From the NCBI RefSeq assembly GCF_022899245.1, contig NZ_JALJAZ010000003.1:124001-188000 (forward strand): a stretch of DNA of 64,000 nt. The letters run 5' to 3'. The notes beneath the pieces were generated by a model that was not told where the DNA came from, did not search any database, and saw only the letters and a program-made list of their open reading frames with translations. The stretch comes from Falsirhodobacter halotolerans. GTDB lineage: Bacteria; Pseudomonadota; Alphaproteobacteria; Rhodobacterales; Rhodobacteraceae. The first letter of the stretch is position 1. Every line of letters begins with the position of its first letter. A program made the position numbers and the translations under genes. Positions 1-9,703 of the stretch are shown here, piece after piece.

Positions 1-815
1 AGGACCAGCAGCACCAGCGCATAGGCCGCCCCGCGATTCCAGTCGCCCCCTTCGAAGAACCAGTTGTAGATGATCTCGGTGAACCAACGGCTTCCGGGGC
101 TGCCCAGAAGCGCGGGCGCGACATAGGAGCCCGCCGCCAGCATGAAGGTGAAGACGCAGCCGGTGGCGATTCCCGCCTTGGCGTGGGGGATCACCACGCG
201 CCGATGGATGCGGGCGGTGGAGGCCCCCAGATCGCGCGCCGCCTCGATCTGCGCTTTTTCAAGGCTTTCGATCGCGTTGTAGATCGGCAGCAGCATGAAC
301 AGGATATAGGCATAGACCATCCCCGCCAGCACGCCGCCATCCCCTTGCCAACGGATCGGCCGGTCGATGATCCCGCCCCATTGCAACACCGCGTTCAGCG
401 GGCCACGAAAGGCCAGCAGGATGAACCAGGCAAGGGTCCGCAGCACCTCGTTGATGAAAAACGGCACGATCAGCAGCATCAGCGCGATGCCCAGCTGCCG
501 GGGCGTCGCATGTTGCGCCAGCCAATAGGCGATGGGATAGCAGACGATCAGGGTCACCCCCGCCACCAGCGCGCTGGCCCATATGGTCTTGAAGAAGATC
601 GCCCGGTGCGTGGGCTCCCCCGCCAGATAGAGGATGTTGTCGAGCGAGCGGACATCCAGCGGCCCGCCGGCCTGCGATGGCGGCAGGTTGGGGCGCAGCG
701 CGTAATCCAGCATCATGATGTTGGGCGCGACGATCATCGCCGCGACCCACAGGAGAACCAGCGTCAGAAAGATCGTCGCCAGCCCCCCGCCGAACCGGAC
801 GTAAAGATCACGCAT
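1..815 (-). CDS. Polyamine-type ABC transporter permease (PotB-like), 3' end beyond window
   Basis: This is a partial inner-membrane permease that runs off the left edge, with about 271 codons visible. It begins MRDLYVRFGGGL, and its ATG lies in ATGCGTGA, overlapping the ATPase stop codon by 8 bases, so the two are translationally coupled. After the first membrane helix there is a short periplasmic loop, then further helices (for example IALMLLIVPFFINEVLRTLA). The cytoplasmic EAA loop reads EAARDLGAS, the site that docks on the ATPase. Family knowledge: PotB/PotH-type subunits import putrescine or spermidine. A second permease (PotC-like) is expected just outside the window. Confidence 0.9.
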   Translation of the reverse strand, partial: MRDLYVRFGGGLATIFLTLVLLWVAAMIVAPNIMMLDYALRPNLPPSQAGGPLDVRSLDNILYLAGEPTHRAIFFKTIWASALVAGVTLIVCYPIAYWLAQHATPRQLGIALMLLIVPFFINEVLRTLAWFILLAFRGPLNAVLQWGGIIDRPIRWQGDGGVLAGMVYAYILFMLLPIYNAIESLEKAQIEAARDLGASTARIHRRVVIPHAKAGIATGCVFTFMLAAGSYVAPALLGSPGSRWFTEIIYNWFFEGGDWNRGAAYALVLLV

Positions 816-1869
816 CGGCCAGCACCACGGCATGATCGGGATGGAACCCGAAGGTGGCCGCCGCCCCCATGGCCGGGGCCCGCCCCAGATCTGTGCTGCC
901 GACCGAGGCGGTCAGCCGCTCGCCATCCGCCATCCGCCCGTGCAGGAGGGCAAAGGCACCCTCGAAATCCACACGCTCCACCGTGGCGGTCAGGGGGTTC
1001 GTGGCCCCGCCGGGCACCAGCGCCTCGGGCCGGACGAACAGCGTGGCCCCCTGCCCCTCGGTCACGCCGGACGCTCGCCCGCGCAAGGGGCCGAACGCCG
1101 TATCCACCTGCGCGATGCCGCCGTCCACGGCGGTGATCCGCCCCTTGATGGCGTTCGTTTCCCCCACGAAGCGCGCGACGAAGCCCGTGGCGGGGCGGTC
1201 ATACAGATCGCGCGGCGTGGCCACTTGTTGCAAGACCCCCTCGCTCATCACCGCCACGCGGTCGGACATCGCCAGCGCCTCGGACTGGTCGTGGGTGATA
1301 TAGATGAAGGTCACGCCCGTCCGCTTCTGCAAGGCCCGCAACTCGGCCCGCATATGCTGACGCAGCTTCAGATCAAGGGCCGAGAGCGGCTCGTCCAGCA
1401 GCAGCACCCCCGGCTCCACCGCCAGCGCCCGGGCGATCGCCACACGCTGGCGCTGCCCGCCCGAAAGCTCTCCGGGCATCCGGTCGCCATAGCCTTCAAG
1501 CGCGATCAGGCGCAGCAACTCCTCCGCCCGCGCGCGTCGCTTGGCCTTCGGCACGCCCCGCGCCTCCAGCCCGAAGGCGATATTCTCCCACACGGGCATC
1601 AGCGGGAACAGGGCGAGCGATTGGAAGATCATCGCCGTCGGGCGCTGGTTCGGCCCGGTGGTGCCCATGTCGTGGTCGCCGATCAGCACGCGCCCCTCGG
1701 TCGGATGGATGAAGCCCGCGATCATCCGCAGGATCGTCGTCTTGCCGCATCCCGACGGGCCGAGGATCGAAAAGAACTCCCCCGCCTCGACCTTGAACGA
1801 CACATCCGACACGGCCCGCGTGCTGCCGAATGTCATGCCGATGCCGGACAGTTCCACCGAATGCGACAT
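808..1869 (-). CDS. Polyamine-type ABC transporter ATP-binding protein (PotA-like)
   Basis: This 353-residue ATPase energises the importer. The nucleotide-binding domain carries Walker A GPSGCGKTT near residue 38, the signature [15 protein letters not shown], Walker B LLLDEPLSAL and the switch His in THDQ. The C-terminal third (from about residue 240) is the TOBE regulatory domain usual in PotA, MalK and FbpC proteins. It lies between the binding-protein gene and the permease gene, with a stem-loop terminator just upstream. Polyamine specificity is inferred from the binding protein; iron or other cationic substrates cannot be excluded. Confidence 0.92.
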   Translation of the reverse strand: MSHSVELSGIGMTFGSTRAVSDVSFKVEAGEFFSILGPSGCGKTTILRMIAGFIHPTEGRVLIGDHDMGTTGPNQRPTAMIFQSLALFPLMPVWENIAFGLEARGVPKAKRRARAEELLRLIALEGYGDRMPGELSGGQRQRVAIARALAVEPGVLLLDEPLSALDLKLRQHMRAELRALQKRTGVTFIYITHDQSEALAMSDRVAVMSEGVLQQVATPRDLYDRPATGFVARFVGETNAIKGRITAVDGGIAQVDTAFGPLRGRASGVTEGQGATLFVRPEALVPGGATNPLTATVERVDFEGAFALLHGRMADGERLTASVGSTDLGRAPAMGAAATFGFHPDHAVVLADA

Positions 1870-1885
1870 ATGCCCCCCTTATGGC

Positions 1886-1908
1886 AAAAGGGCGGGTTGC
1901 CCCGCCCC
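1886..1908 (-). terminator. Intra-operon stem-loop with T-tract behind the binding-protein gene
   Basis: Read on the minus strand, a perfect 7-bp stem GGGCGGG/CCCGCCC closes a GCAA tetraloop and is followed by TTTT. It starts 7 bases after the binding-protein stop codon and lies before the ATPase start. This is a textbook intrinsic terminator shape. Inside an operon it is best read as a partial terminator or 3'-end stabiliser that keeps binding-protein mRNA in excess over transporter mRNA. Confidence 0.75.
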
Positions 1909-1914
1909 GTAAGA

Positions 1915-3039
1915 TCAGGCCGACAGGAACCGGTCCTGATACTCGTTGCGCTTGGTGATATACCAGCTTTCCTGGATCGGCCACCACCACAGCTTCTCCA
2001 ACGCATCGCCGGGATAGGCGGCGGCAAAGAAGGCCTTCGCCTCGTCCGACAGAAGATCGGCCGATCCGACAGCGGTGGAGTTGATGGAGGTCGCGTTGGT
2101 GTACATCGCCCCCGCTTCCGGCGTCAGGAACCAGTTGATGAAGGCATAGGCGTTGTCGAGGTTGGCCGCCCCCTTCGGGATCGACAGCCCCTCCATCCAG
2201 GCCAGCGCCCCTTCCTTGGGCGCGATGAACCCGATCGGCAGCCCTTCACGGGCCAGGGTCGCGGCGGTGGAATCCCACGTCTGCCCGATGGCGGCGCCGT
2301 TCACGCGGAACGCGCCCTGCGCCTCGTTCTCGTTGTTCCAGAACTGGATGATGTTGCCCTTGCGCGCGATGGCCTCGGCCAGGATCACGTCAAAGATCTC
2401 CACCTGCGCCTCGGGCGACTTGAACGCATCCAGAAGCGGGCGCGGCAGTTTGCCCTCGGCCTCCAGCCACAGGCCAAGACCGACCAACGCGGAATGGGCC
2501 CGCACCGTCGCCAAGCCCGCCGCATCGGGGCCCCAGATGTCGCCATAGGACGCCGTGCCGTATTCCAGCGGCATCTGGTCCTTGTCGAAGGCCACCGCCT
2601 CGGTGCCCCAATCGGTCGGCACCTGATAGCGTTTGCCATCCACCACCGCGCCCAGATTGGTCGAATTCTCCCACGCGCTCGGCAGAACCTGCGCCACCTC
2701 GATCTTCGCTTCGTCGATCGGCTGGATCAGGTCGTATTCGACATAGTTCGGAACGCGGTCCACCGTCGGCCAGATCAGGTCGAACCCGCCGCCATTGTTG
2801 GCCCGAAGCTGGTTCAACAGCTCGTCATTCGTGCCGTAAGGGGTGTAGTTCGGGGTGATCCCCGTCGCCTCGCGGAACGCGCCCAGGATGTCGTCGTTCA
2901 GATATCCCGCCCAAGCGAAGATATTGACCGTGCCCGTCCCCTGCGCGGCGGCGGCGCGGCCCAGATAAGGGGCGGCCAGCGACAGACCGGCCACGGCCGC
3001 CCCGCCCTTCAAAAGTCCGCGTCGGTCCAATTTCGTCAT
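1915..3039 (-). CDS. Polyamine-type ABC transporter substrate-binding protein (PotD/PotF-like), Tat-exported
   Basis: This periplasmic binding protein of about 374 residues is the first gene of the operon. The N-terminus shows a twin-arginine signal (DRRGLLKG followed by a hydrophobic stretch ending in AAAAQ), so export is probably by Tat. The mature part begins with the family pattern NIFAWAGYLNDD and continues with TPYGTNDELLNQLRA, as in PotD/PotF proteins. An ATG six bases further upstream (3045) sits directly against the GGAGA ribosome site; the ATG at 3039 has a proper 6-base spacing and is preferred. The exact ligand is unknown. Confidence 0.9.
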   Translation of the reverse strand: MTKLDRRGLLKGGAAVAGLSLAAPYLGRAAAAQGTGTVNIFAWAGYLNDDILGAFREATGITPNYTPYGTNDELLNQLRANNGGGFDLIWPTVDRVPNYVEYDLIQPIDEAKIEVAQVLPSAWENSTNLGAVVDGKRYQVPTDWGTEAVAFDKDQMPLEYGTASYGDIWGPDAAGLATVRAHSALVGLGLWLEAEGKLPRPLLDAFKSPEAQVEIFDVILAEAIARKGNIIQFWNNENEAQGAFRVNGAAIGQTWDSTAATLAREGLPIGFIAPKEGALAWMEGLSIPKGAANLDNAYAFINWFLTPEAGAMYTNATSINSTAVGSADLLSDEAKAFFAAAYPGDALEKLWWWPIQESWYITKRNEYQDRFLSA

Positions 3040-3174
3040 CACCATTCTCCATATGACCCGTCCACACCCTATGCGCCGCGATTGCAGCAGGAATGTGACA
3101 GCGTTCCCTGCCGGAACCCTTGGCGAAAAGCGGCGTCAAATCAACCCCGTCGCGGGGGTGTGGCCATATTTCGT

Positions 3175-3203
3175 TTGGCACGCGCATCCCCTTCCCCCTA
3201 TCC
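3175..3203 (+). promoter_or_regulatory. Candidate promoter giving a near-leaderless transcript
   Basis: TTGGCA (3175-3180), a 17-base spacer and CTATCC (3198-3203) form a sigma70-like pair only 8 bases before the ATG at 3212. A start of transcription would fall at or within a base or two of that ATG. The gene has no Shine-Dalgarno sequence, which agrees with a leaderless message. The -10 box is imperfect, so this is a candidate only. Confidence 0.35.
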
Positions 3204-3211
3204 TGAACGTC

Positions 3212-4084
3212 ATGGAACAGCCCCAGATCACCATCGCCCATCCGCATCGGTCCCAAATCGGCGAAAGCCCCGTCTGGTGCGACCGGACACAGGCACTGTG
3301 GTGGGTGGACATCATGGGCATGACGGTCCAGCGCCTGTCGGGCGACGACCTGCGGCAATGGTCGTTCGATGAACCGGTGGGATGTCTGGCGCTGACCGAT
3401 GCGGGGCACCTCGTGCTGGGCCTGAAATCGGGGTTCGCGCATTTCCGCCCCGATACGGGCGCGCTGACCCATCTGTCGGCACCGGAACCGCATCACCCGT
3501 CCAACCGGCTGAACGATGGGGCCGTGTCGCGCGGGGGGCGTTTTTTCGCCGCCAGCATGGCCGACCCGATGGAGCGGGCGGACGCCGCCCTGCACCGCCT
3601 GGACGGGCGGCGGTCGATCCAGGTGCTGGACGGTCTGCATGTCGGCAACGGTCTGGCCTTCAGCGCCGATGACCGGACGATGTTCGCCTCGGACTCTTGG
3701 CTTGGGGTATCGACCATCTGGGCGTTCGATCATGATCCCGACACGGGGGCGATCAGCCGCCGGCGGGTGTTCCGCACGCTGGACCCGGAATTCGGGCGTC
3801 CCGACGGCGCCACGGTCGATGCCGAAGGGTTCTACTGGATCGCCGCCGTGGGCGGGGGGCGCGTGTTGCGCCTGCGGCCCGACGGAAGCACGGACCGCGC
3901 CATCGCCCTGCCCGTGCGCCGCCCGTCAAAGCCGGTGTTCGGCGGGCCGGACCTGCGCACCCTGTTCATCACCACGATCTCGGACGGCAGCCCCTCCGGC
4001 CCCGACGGTCAGGTCTTGAAACTCGACCCCGGTGTGGCGGGGCTGCCGCAGCCGCTGATCCCCGATCCGGTGACCAGCGGTTGA
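3212..4084 (+). CDS. SMP-30/gluconolactonase family lactonase
   Basis: This 290-residue six-bladed beta-propeller belongs to the SMP-30/LRE family, which hydrolyses sugar or other lactones with a bound divalent metal. E18 in IGESPVW matches the family metal ligand; HVGNGLAFS and ASDSWLG carry the expected Asn and Asp ligands. The frame stays open further upstream to 3053, but only the part from MEQPQITIAH looks like the family and matches its normal length. It is divergent from the polyamine importer and convergent with the purine permease, so it is probably a single-gene unit. The substrate is not predictable; a sugar-acid lactone is the usual case. Confidence 0.88.
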   Translation: MEQPQITIAHPHRSQIGESPVWCDRTQALWWVDIMGMTVQRLSGDDLRQWSFDEPVGCLALTDAGHLVLGLKSGFAHFRPDTGALTHLSAPEPHHPSNRLNDGAVSRGGRFFAASMADPMERADAALHRLDGRRSIQVLDGLHVGNGLAFSADDRTMFASDSWLGVSTIWAFDHDPDTGAISRRRVFRTLDPEFGRPDGATVDAEGFYWIAAVGGGRVLRLRPDGSTDRAIALPVRRPSKPVFGGPDLRTLFITTISDGSPSGPDGQVLKLDPGVAGLPQPLIPDPVTSG

Positions 4085-4086
4085 TC

Positions 4087-5388
4087 TTATTCCGCGAAGA
4101 ACGCGAAGCGGATGACGAACAGGGCGGCCACCACCCAGGTCGCGGGATGCACCTCACGCGCGCGCCCGGTCATCAGCTTGATCAGGGCATAGCTGATGAA
4201 GCCCACCGCCAGACCGTTCGCGATGGAATAGGTGAAGGGCATCACCAACGCGGTCAGCACGGCGGGCGCGCTTTCCGTCACGTCGTTCCATGCGATGTTC
4301 TCGAACTCCCGCGCCATCAGGCAGGCCACGAACAGCAGCGCCGGGGCCGTGGCATAGGCCGGAACCGATCCCGCAAGGGGGGCAAAGAACGTGGCCAGCA
4401 GGAACAGCGCGGCCACGACCAGCGCGGTCAGGCCCGTGCGACCGCCCGCCTGAACCCCGGAGGCGCTTTCGACATAGGCGGTGGTGGAGCTGGTGCCCAG
4501 AAGCGCCCCCCCGACGATGGCGGTGGAATCGGCCATCAGCGCGCGGTTCAGGCCCTGATTGCCCTCGATCCGCCCCTCGGGCAGCAGGCCCGCGCGTTTC
4601 GCCACCCCGATCAGGGTTCCGGTGGCGTCGAACACCTCCACCAGAACCATGACGAGGATGACGTGGAAGATCCCCACGGTCAGCGCGCCCATGATGTCCA
4701 GTTGCAGAAAGGTCGGCAGGATCGACGGCGGCATCGACACGACGCCGCCGAACGCGCTCGCCCCGACGGCGATGGAGATGGCGGTCACCGCAAGGATCCC
4801 GATCAGGATCGCGCCCCGCACCTTCAGCGCGTCCAGCGCCACGATGACGAAGAAGCCCAGAACCGCCAACAGCGCGCCTGCGGATGTCAGATCGCCCAGG
4901 CCCACCAACGTCGCCGGATTGTCCACCACGATCCCCGCGCTTTGCAACGCGATCAGACCCAGGAACAGCCCGATCCCCGCCGCGATGGCGCTGCGCATGG
5001 ACATGGGAATGCCCGCGATCAGCCAGCGGCGCACCCCCGTCAAGGTCAGGATCAAAAAGATCACGCCCGAGATGAAGACGGCCCCGAGCGCCTGTTGCCA
5101 GGTGAAGCCCATGGCCCCCACGACCGTGAAGGCAAAGAACGCGTTCAGCCCCATGCCGGGGGCCATGGCGATGGGCCAGTTCGCCCACAGCGCGATGATG
5201 GCCGACCCAAGCGCCGCCGCAAGGCAGGTCGCCACGAACACCGCATCCCGATCCATGCCCGTGGTCGACAGGATGTCGGGGTTGACGAAGATGATATAGG
5301 CCATCGTCAGGAACGTCGTCATGCCCGCCACAACCTCGCGCCGGACGTCCGTTCCATTGGCCGCAAGGCCGAATTTTTTCTCTAACAT
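4087..5388 (-). CDS. AzgA-type NCS2 purine permease (adenine/guanine/hypoxanthine)
   Basis: This integral-membrane protein of about 433 residues has 12-14 hydrophobic helices. The N-terminal pattern REVVAGMTTFLTMAYIIFVN, the loop APGMGLNAFFAFTVV and the block VEVFDATGTLIGVAKRAG are typical of AzgA/GhxP/PurP proton symporters for purine bases. GTSSTTAYVESASGVQAGGR is the other strongly conserved family block. A GTG start at 5400 is possible, but the ATG at 5388 fits the family start (MLEKKFGL) better. It ends 2 bases past the end of the convergent lactonase gene. Exact base preference cannot be read from the sequence. Confidence 0.93.
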   Translation of the reverse strand: MLEKKFGLAANGTDVRREVVAGMTTFLTMAYIIFVNPDILSTTGMDRDAVFVATCLAAALGSAIIALWANWPIAMAPGMGLNAFFAFTVVGAMGFTWQQALGAVFISGVIFLILTLTGVRRWLIAGIPMSMRSAIAAGIGLFLGLIALQSAGIVVDNPATLVGLGDLTSAGALLAVLGFFVIVALDALKVRGAILIGILAVTAISIAVGASAFGGVVSMPPSILPTFLQLDIMGALTVGIFHVILVMVLVEVFDATGTLIGVAKRAGLLPEGRIEGNQGLNRALMADSTAIVGGALLGTSSTTAYVESASGVQAGGRTGLTALVVAALFLLATFFAPLAGSVPAYATAPALLFVACLMAREFENIAWNDVTESAPAVLTALVMPFTYSIANGLAVGFISYALIKLMTGRAREVHPATWVVAALFVIRFAFFAE

Positions 5389-5600
5389 GGGACACTTCAC
5401 CGCTTGAACCCGATCGTCCGCTTATGGGGCGCGGCCCATCGGCTGGTCAATCCTTTGTGACCTGCCCTGTGCCTGGATTTTCACGCGGCGATCCTGGGTG
5501 CCGGTTCCGAAGGCGGTGCGCCTTGCAAACACCCTTTTGGTATCGACACGGGCTGCGACATCATGGACAAGGAATGCGACCATTTGCCTTATTGTCCAGC
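5389..5600. other. Divergent intergenic region between the purine permease and the TerC-family gene
   Basis: This 212-base gap must hold the promoters for both neighbours. A small hairpin, ATGGG (5424-5428) and CCCAT (5435-5439), lies 36-51 bases upstream of the permease ATG on the permease transcript. I find no purine-riboswitch core. I also find no GGGGAGUAG motif of the yybP-ykoY manganese riboswitch, which often precedes YjbE-type genes. Confidence 0.4.
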
Positions 5601-6933
<1,333 letters not shown>

Positions 6934-6988
6934 CGCGAGGGCGCGTCGGGCGTCGTGTCCCATCCGACATGAACCGCAGGAGGTGCGG

Positions 6989-7681
6989 ATGCTGGAGAGC
7001 TTCGAGGCCGGGGGGACGGCCGTGGTCGTCGGGGCCTCGGGCGGGATCGGGCAGGCCCTGATGAGGGCCATCGACGCCTCGGGCCGGTTCGGATCGGTGG
7101 TCGGGCTGGCGCGGGGCGGCGTGCCGCCCGTCGACCTGACATCGGAGGCGTCGGTTCGCGACGCGCTGGCGTCCCTCCGCCCCAGCTTGGTAATCATCGC
7201 AAGCGGCCTTCTGCACCGCCGGGGGGTGGAGCCGGAAAAGACCCTGCGCGCCCTCGATCCCGCCGCCATGGCGGAGGTGTTCGCCGTCAACACCATCGGG
7301 CCCGCGCTGGTGATGAAGCACGTCCTGCCCCGCCTGCCGAAAGACCGCAAATGCGTCTTCGCAGTTCTGTCGGCCAAGGTGGGCAGCATCGAAGACAACC
7401 GTTTGGGCGGGTGGTATTCCTACCGTGCGTCGAAGGCGGCGGTGAACCAGCTGGTCCGCACCGCCGCGATCGAGATGGCCCGCACCCATCCAAAGGCCGT
7501 CTGTCTGGCCCTGCATCCCGGCACGGTGGCCACGGGCCTGTCGGGCAAATTCGCCAAATCCGGCCTGACGGTGCAGGCCCCGGATCAGGCGGCGCAGGCG
7601 CTTCTGACCTGCATCGACCGCGCGACGCCCGCCCAGACGGGCCTTTTCCTGGACCGGACGGGTCAGGTTTTGCCGTGGTAG
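6989..7681 (+). CDS. Short-chain dehydrogenase (C-factor/CsgA-like SDR)
   Basis: This 230-residue SDR has the NAD(P)-binding glycine motif GASGGIGQAL near residue 17 and the catalytic block Y-S-Y-R-A-S-K (YxxxK) near residue 145. The compact length and the VIIASGLLH segment resemble the CsgA/C-factor subgroup, for which substrates are mostly unknown. A strong GCAGGAGG site lies 5 bases before the ATG at 6989, which decides against the in-frame GTG at 6983. The gene ends 3 bases before the end of the convergent class V enzyme. Confidence 0.88.
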   Translation: MLESFEAGGTAVVVGASGGIGQALMRAIDASGRFGSVVGLARGGVPPVDLTSEASVRDALASLRPSLVIIASGLLHRRGVEPEKTLRALDPAAMAEVFAVNTIGPALVMKHVLPRLPKDRKCVFAVLSAKVGSIEDNRLGGWYSYRASKAAVNQLVRTAAIEMARTHPKAVCLALHPGTVATGLSGKFAKSGLTVQAPDQAAQALLTCIDRATPAQTGLFLDRTGQVLPW

Positions 7682-7684
7682 CGC

Positions 7685-9121
7685 CTATTCCGCGGCCATC
7701 AGCCGTGGGGTGAAGATCGCGCGCGCGGGGTCGAACCGGTAATCCTGCGCATGATCCGCCGCGATGCGCCCCAGATCGGCCACGCTGCGCAGGATATGGG
7801 CCACCTCCTCCTCGGACAGCAACACGCTGAGGTTCAGCCGCACGAATCCCGGCTTCGCCATTTCGTCCCCGTCCAGAATCGCCCGCCGGATCGCGTCGGA
7901 TTGCGCACCGTCGATGCCCAGAAGGCGATGGACATAAGGACCGGCGCAGGCGCATCCGCCACGGGCCTGAATGCCGAACGCATCGCTCAGCAGCCGGGTG
8001 GCGAGTTGCTGATGCACCGGCGTTCCATCCGGCGCGCGCAGGCGGAACGAGAAGATGGGCAGCCGCGCCGCCGTGGTGCGCCCCAGAAGTTCGACCCCCG
8101 GGGCGGAGGACAGCGCGGCCATCCCCCGATCGGCCAGCGCCGCATTGCGCGCGGCCATCCGGTCGGCCCCGATCCGCTCCTTGACCAGAAAGGCCAGGGC
8201 GGCGCGGATGTCGCCGATGACGTTGGGGGTTCCCGCTTCCTCACGCGCCTCAAGCACACCGCTGTAATCATGGCCGGTGGGGGAGACGAAGCGCACGGTC
8301 CCCCCGCCCGCCCAGGTCGGGCAGACGGCGCGCACCGCGTCGCGCCGCACGATCAGAATGCCCGAGGCGGCCGGTCCGCCGATGAATTTATGCGGCGAGA
8401 CGACGACGGCGTCGATCGCCGCATCCGGTGCGGGCGTCATGGCGATCGGCAGATACGGCCCCGCACCGGCATAGTCCCAGACCATCGCCGCCCCCGCCGC
8501 CTTGACGACCCGCGTGATGCCCGAAACGTCGGCGATGATGCCCGTCACGTTCGACGCCGCCGACAGCGAGCAGATGACCCGGTCGGCCCCGCCCGTCCGC
8601 AGCGCCGCGCGCAACGCGTCCAAATCGGGACCGCCATCGGCGCCTTCGCCGATCTCCACGATCTCGGCCCCGGATTCGCGCCAAGGCAGGATGTTGGAAT
8701 GATGCTCGTATGGCCCCAGAACCACCCGCGTCCGGGGGGCCGTCGCCCCCAGAAGATGCACCAGCCGGTTGATGCCCGCCGTGGCCCCCGATCCGCAGAA
8801 CACCGTCGCATGATCCTCCGTCGCGCCGCAGCATTCGGCCACGACCGCCCGCGCCTCGCGCCGCAAGCGGGTGACGAACCCGCCGCAGAACGACGCCTCG
8901 GTATGGCTGTTGGCATAGAAGGGCAGAACCTCGTCCAGCACGAAGGCCTCGATCGGCTTCATGGCCCGGCCCGAGGCGACGTAATCGGCATAGACCAGCG
9001 TCTTCGGGCCGAACGGACCGTCGATCTGCCGCCCTTTGCCCACCAGCCCCGCGGCCAGCCCCGCAAGATCGGACGGCAATGTGTCAAGGAACGTGCGCAG
9101 AAGGCCGGTCGGGTGGGGCAT
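7685..9121 (-). CDS. Class V aminotransferase-fold PLP enzyme (cysteine desulfurase/selenocysteine lyase-like)
   Basis: This 478-residue fold-type I PLP enzyme places its Schiff-base lysine at K245 in VSPHKFIGG. FCGSGATAGINRL is the cofactor-phosphate loop. A cysteine-rich segment GGCACAGPY near residue 410 stands where SufS/CsdA enzymes carry the catalytic cysteine loop, which suggests sulfur or selenium transfer from cysteine. The extended C-terminus is not typical of housekeeping IscS/SufS, and no suf or isc genes are near. It is divergent from an Lrp regulator that probably controls it. Cysteine catabolism is a plausible but unproven role. Confidence 0.82.
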   Translation of the reverse strand: MPHPTGLLRTFLDTLPSDLAGLAAGLVGKGRQIDGPFGPKTLVYADYVASGRAMKPIEAFVLDEVLPFYANSHTEASFCGGFVTRLRREARAVVAECCGATEDHATVFCGSGATAGINRLVHLLGATAPRTRVVLGPYEHHSNILPWRESGAEIVEIGEGADGGPDLDALRAALRTGGADRVICSLSAASNVTGIIADVSGITRVVKAAGAAMVWDYAGAGPYLPIAMTPAPDAAIDAVVVSPHKFIGGPAASGILIVRRDAVRAVCPTWAGGGTVRFVSPTGHDYSGVLEAREEAGTPNVIGDIRAALAFLVKERIGADRMAARNAALADRGMAALSSAPGVELLGRTTAARLPIFSFRLRAPDGTPVHQQLATRLLSDAFGIQARGGCACAGPYVHRLLGIDGAQSDAIRRAILDGDEMAKPGFVRLNLSVLLSEEEVAHILRSVADLGRIAADHAQDYRFDPARAIFTPRLMAAE

Positions 9122-9166
9122 CGTGACATCTCCGGTTGGGTGATCGAAGATTATCCGGACGGTGGG

Positions 9167-9195
9167 TTGATTGCATCGCCTGTTTGCGCGAATAT
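9167..9195 (+). promoter_or_regulatory. Candidate promoter for the Lrp-family gene
   Basis: TTGATT (9167-9172), a 17-base spacer and GAATAT (9190-9195) form a good sigma70-like pair. It lies 32 bases before the Lrp start codon, in the divergent gap shared with the class V enzyme. Autoregulation through this gap would be usual for Lrp proteins. Confidence 0.4.
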
Positions 9196-9226
9196 CGGGG
9201 TCGAAACGGGTCAGGTGAACGAACGA

Positions 9227-9697
9227 ATGCTATCTCTTGATACGATTGATCGAAAAATCCTGACGGTTCTGCAGCAGGACGGCACCCTCTCGCAGCGCGA
9301 CGTGGCCGAACGGGTGGGCATGTCGCAGAACGCCTGTTGGCGGCGGTTGCAGCGGCTGCGCGACGCGGGCGTGATCCTGGGCAGCCAGACCCGGATCGAT
9401 CCGGCAAAGGCGGGGCTGGACCTGACGGTATTCGTGATGATCCGCACCCGCCACCACTCCGCCGATTGGGCCGAGGCGTTTCGCAAGCATGTGGACGGGT
9501 TGCCCGGCGTGGTGGATTGCTACCGCATCGGGGGGGAGTGGGATTACCTGATCAAGGTCGTGACACGGGGCATGGGCGGCTATGACGCCTTTTACCAGCG
9601 GCTGATCACCGGGTTCGATTTTCACGCGGTGACGGGCATCTTCTCGATGGAAACGATCCTGGAAAGCCACCCCTTGGATCTGACCCGCCCCGCGTGA
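9227..9697 (+). CDS. Lrp/AsnC family transcriptional regulator
   Basis: This 156-residue regulator has an N-terminal winged helix-turn-helix (DTIDRKILTVLQQDGTLSQR, then DVAERVGMSQNACWRRLQRL) and a C-terminal RAM effector-binding domain (GLPGVVDCYRIGGEWDYLIK). The AGGTGA site lies 7 bases before the ATG. It is divergent from the class V PLP enzyme, the usual arrangement of a local Lrp paralogue with its target. By analogy with DecR/CuyR-type paralogues it may sense cysteine or a related amino acid; that is inference. Confidence 0.93.
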   Translation: MLSLDTIDRKILTVLQQDGTLSQRDVAERVGMSQNACWRRLQRLRDAGVILGSQTRIDPAKAGLDLTVFVMIRTRHHSADWAEAFRKHVDGLPGVVDCYRIGGEWDYLIKVVTRGMGGYDAFYQRLITGFDFHAVTGIFSMETILESHPLDLTRPA

Positions 9698-9703
9698 GCC
9701 GTG

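Noticed and set aside
3175-3200. A sigma54 promoter (TGGCAC at 3176)
   Set aside because: The required GC dinucleotide at -12 with correct spacing is missing; a sigma70-like reading fits better.
832-3372. An open frame of 846 codons on the plus strand opposite the polyamine importer genes
   Set aside because: It is antisense to two well-supported genes, is rich in Arg, His, Gly and Pro as expected from high-GC complement frames, and matches no family.
5389-5600. A yybP-ykoY manganese riboswitch before the YjbE/TerC-type gene, or a purine riboswitch before the AzgA permease
   Set aside because: Neither the GGGGAGUAG core nor a purine-riboswitch core is present; only a 5-bp hairpin is seen.
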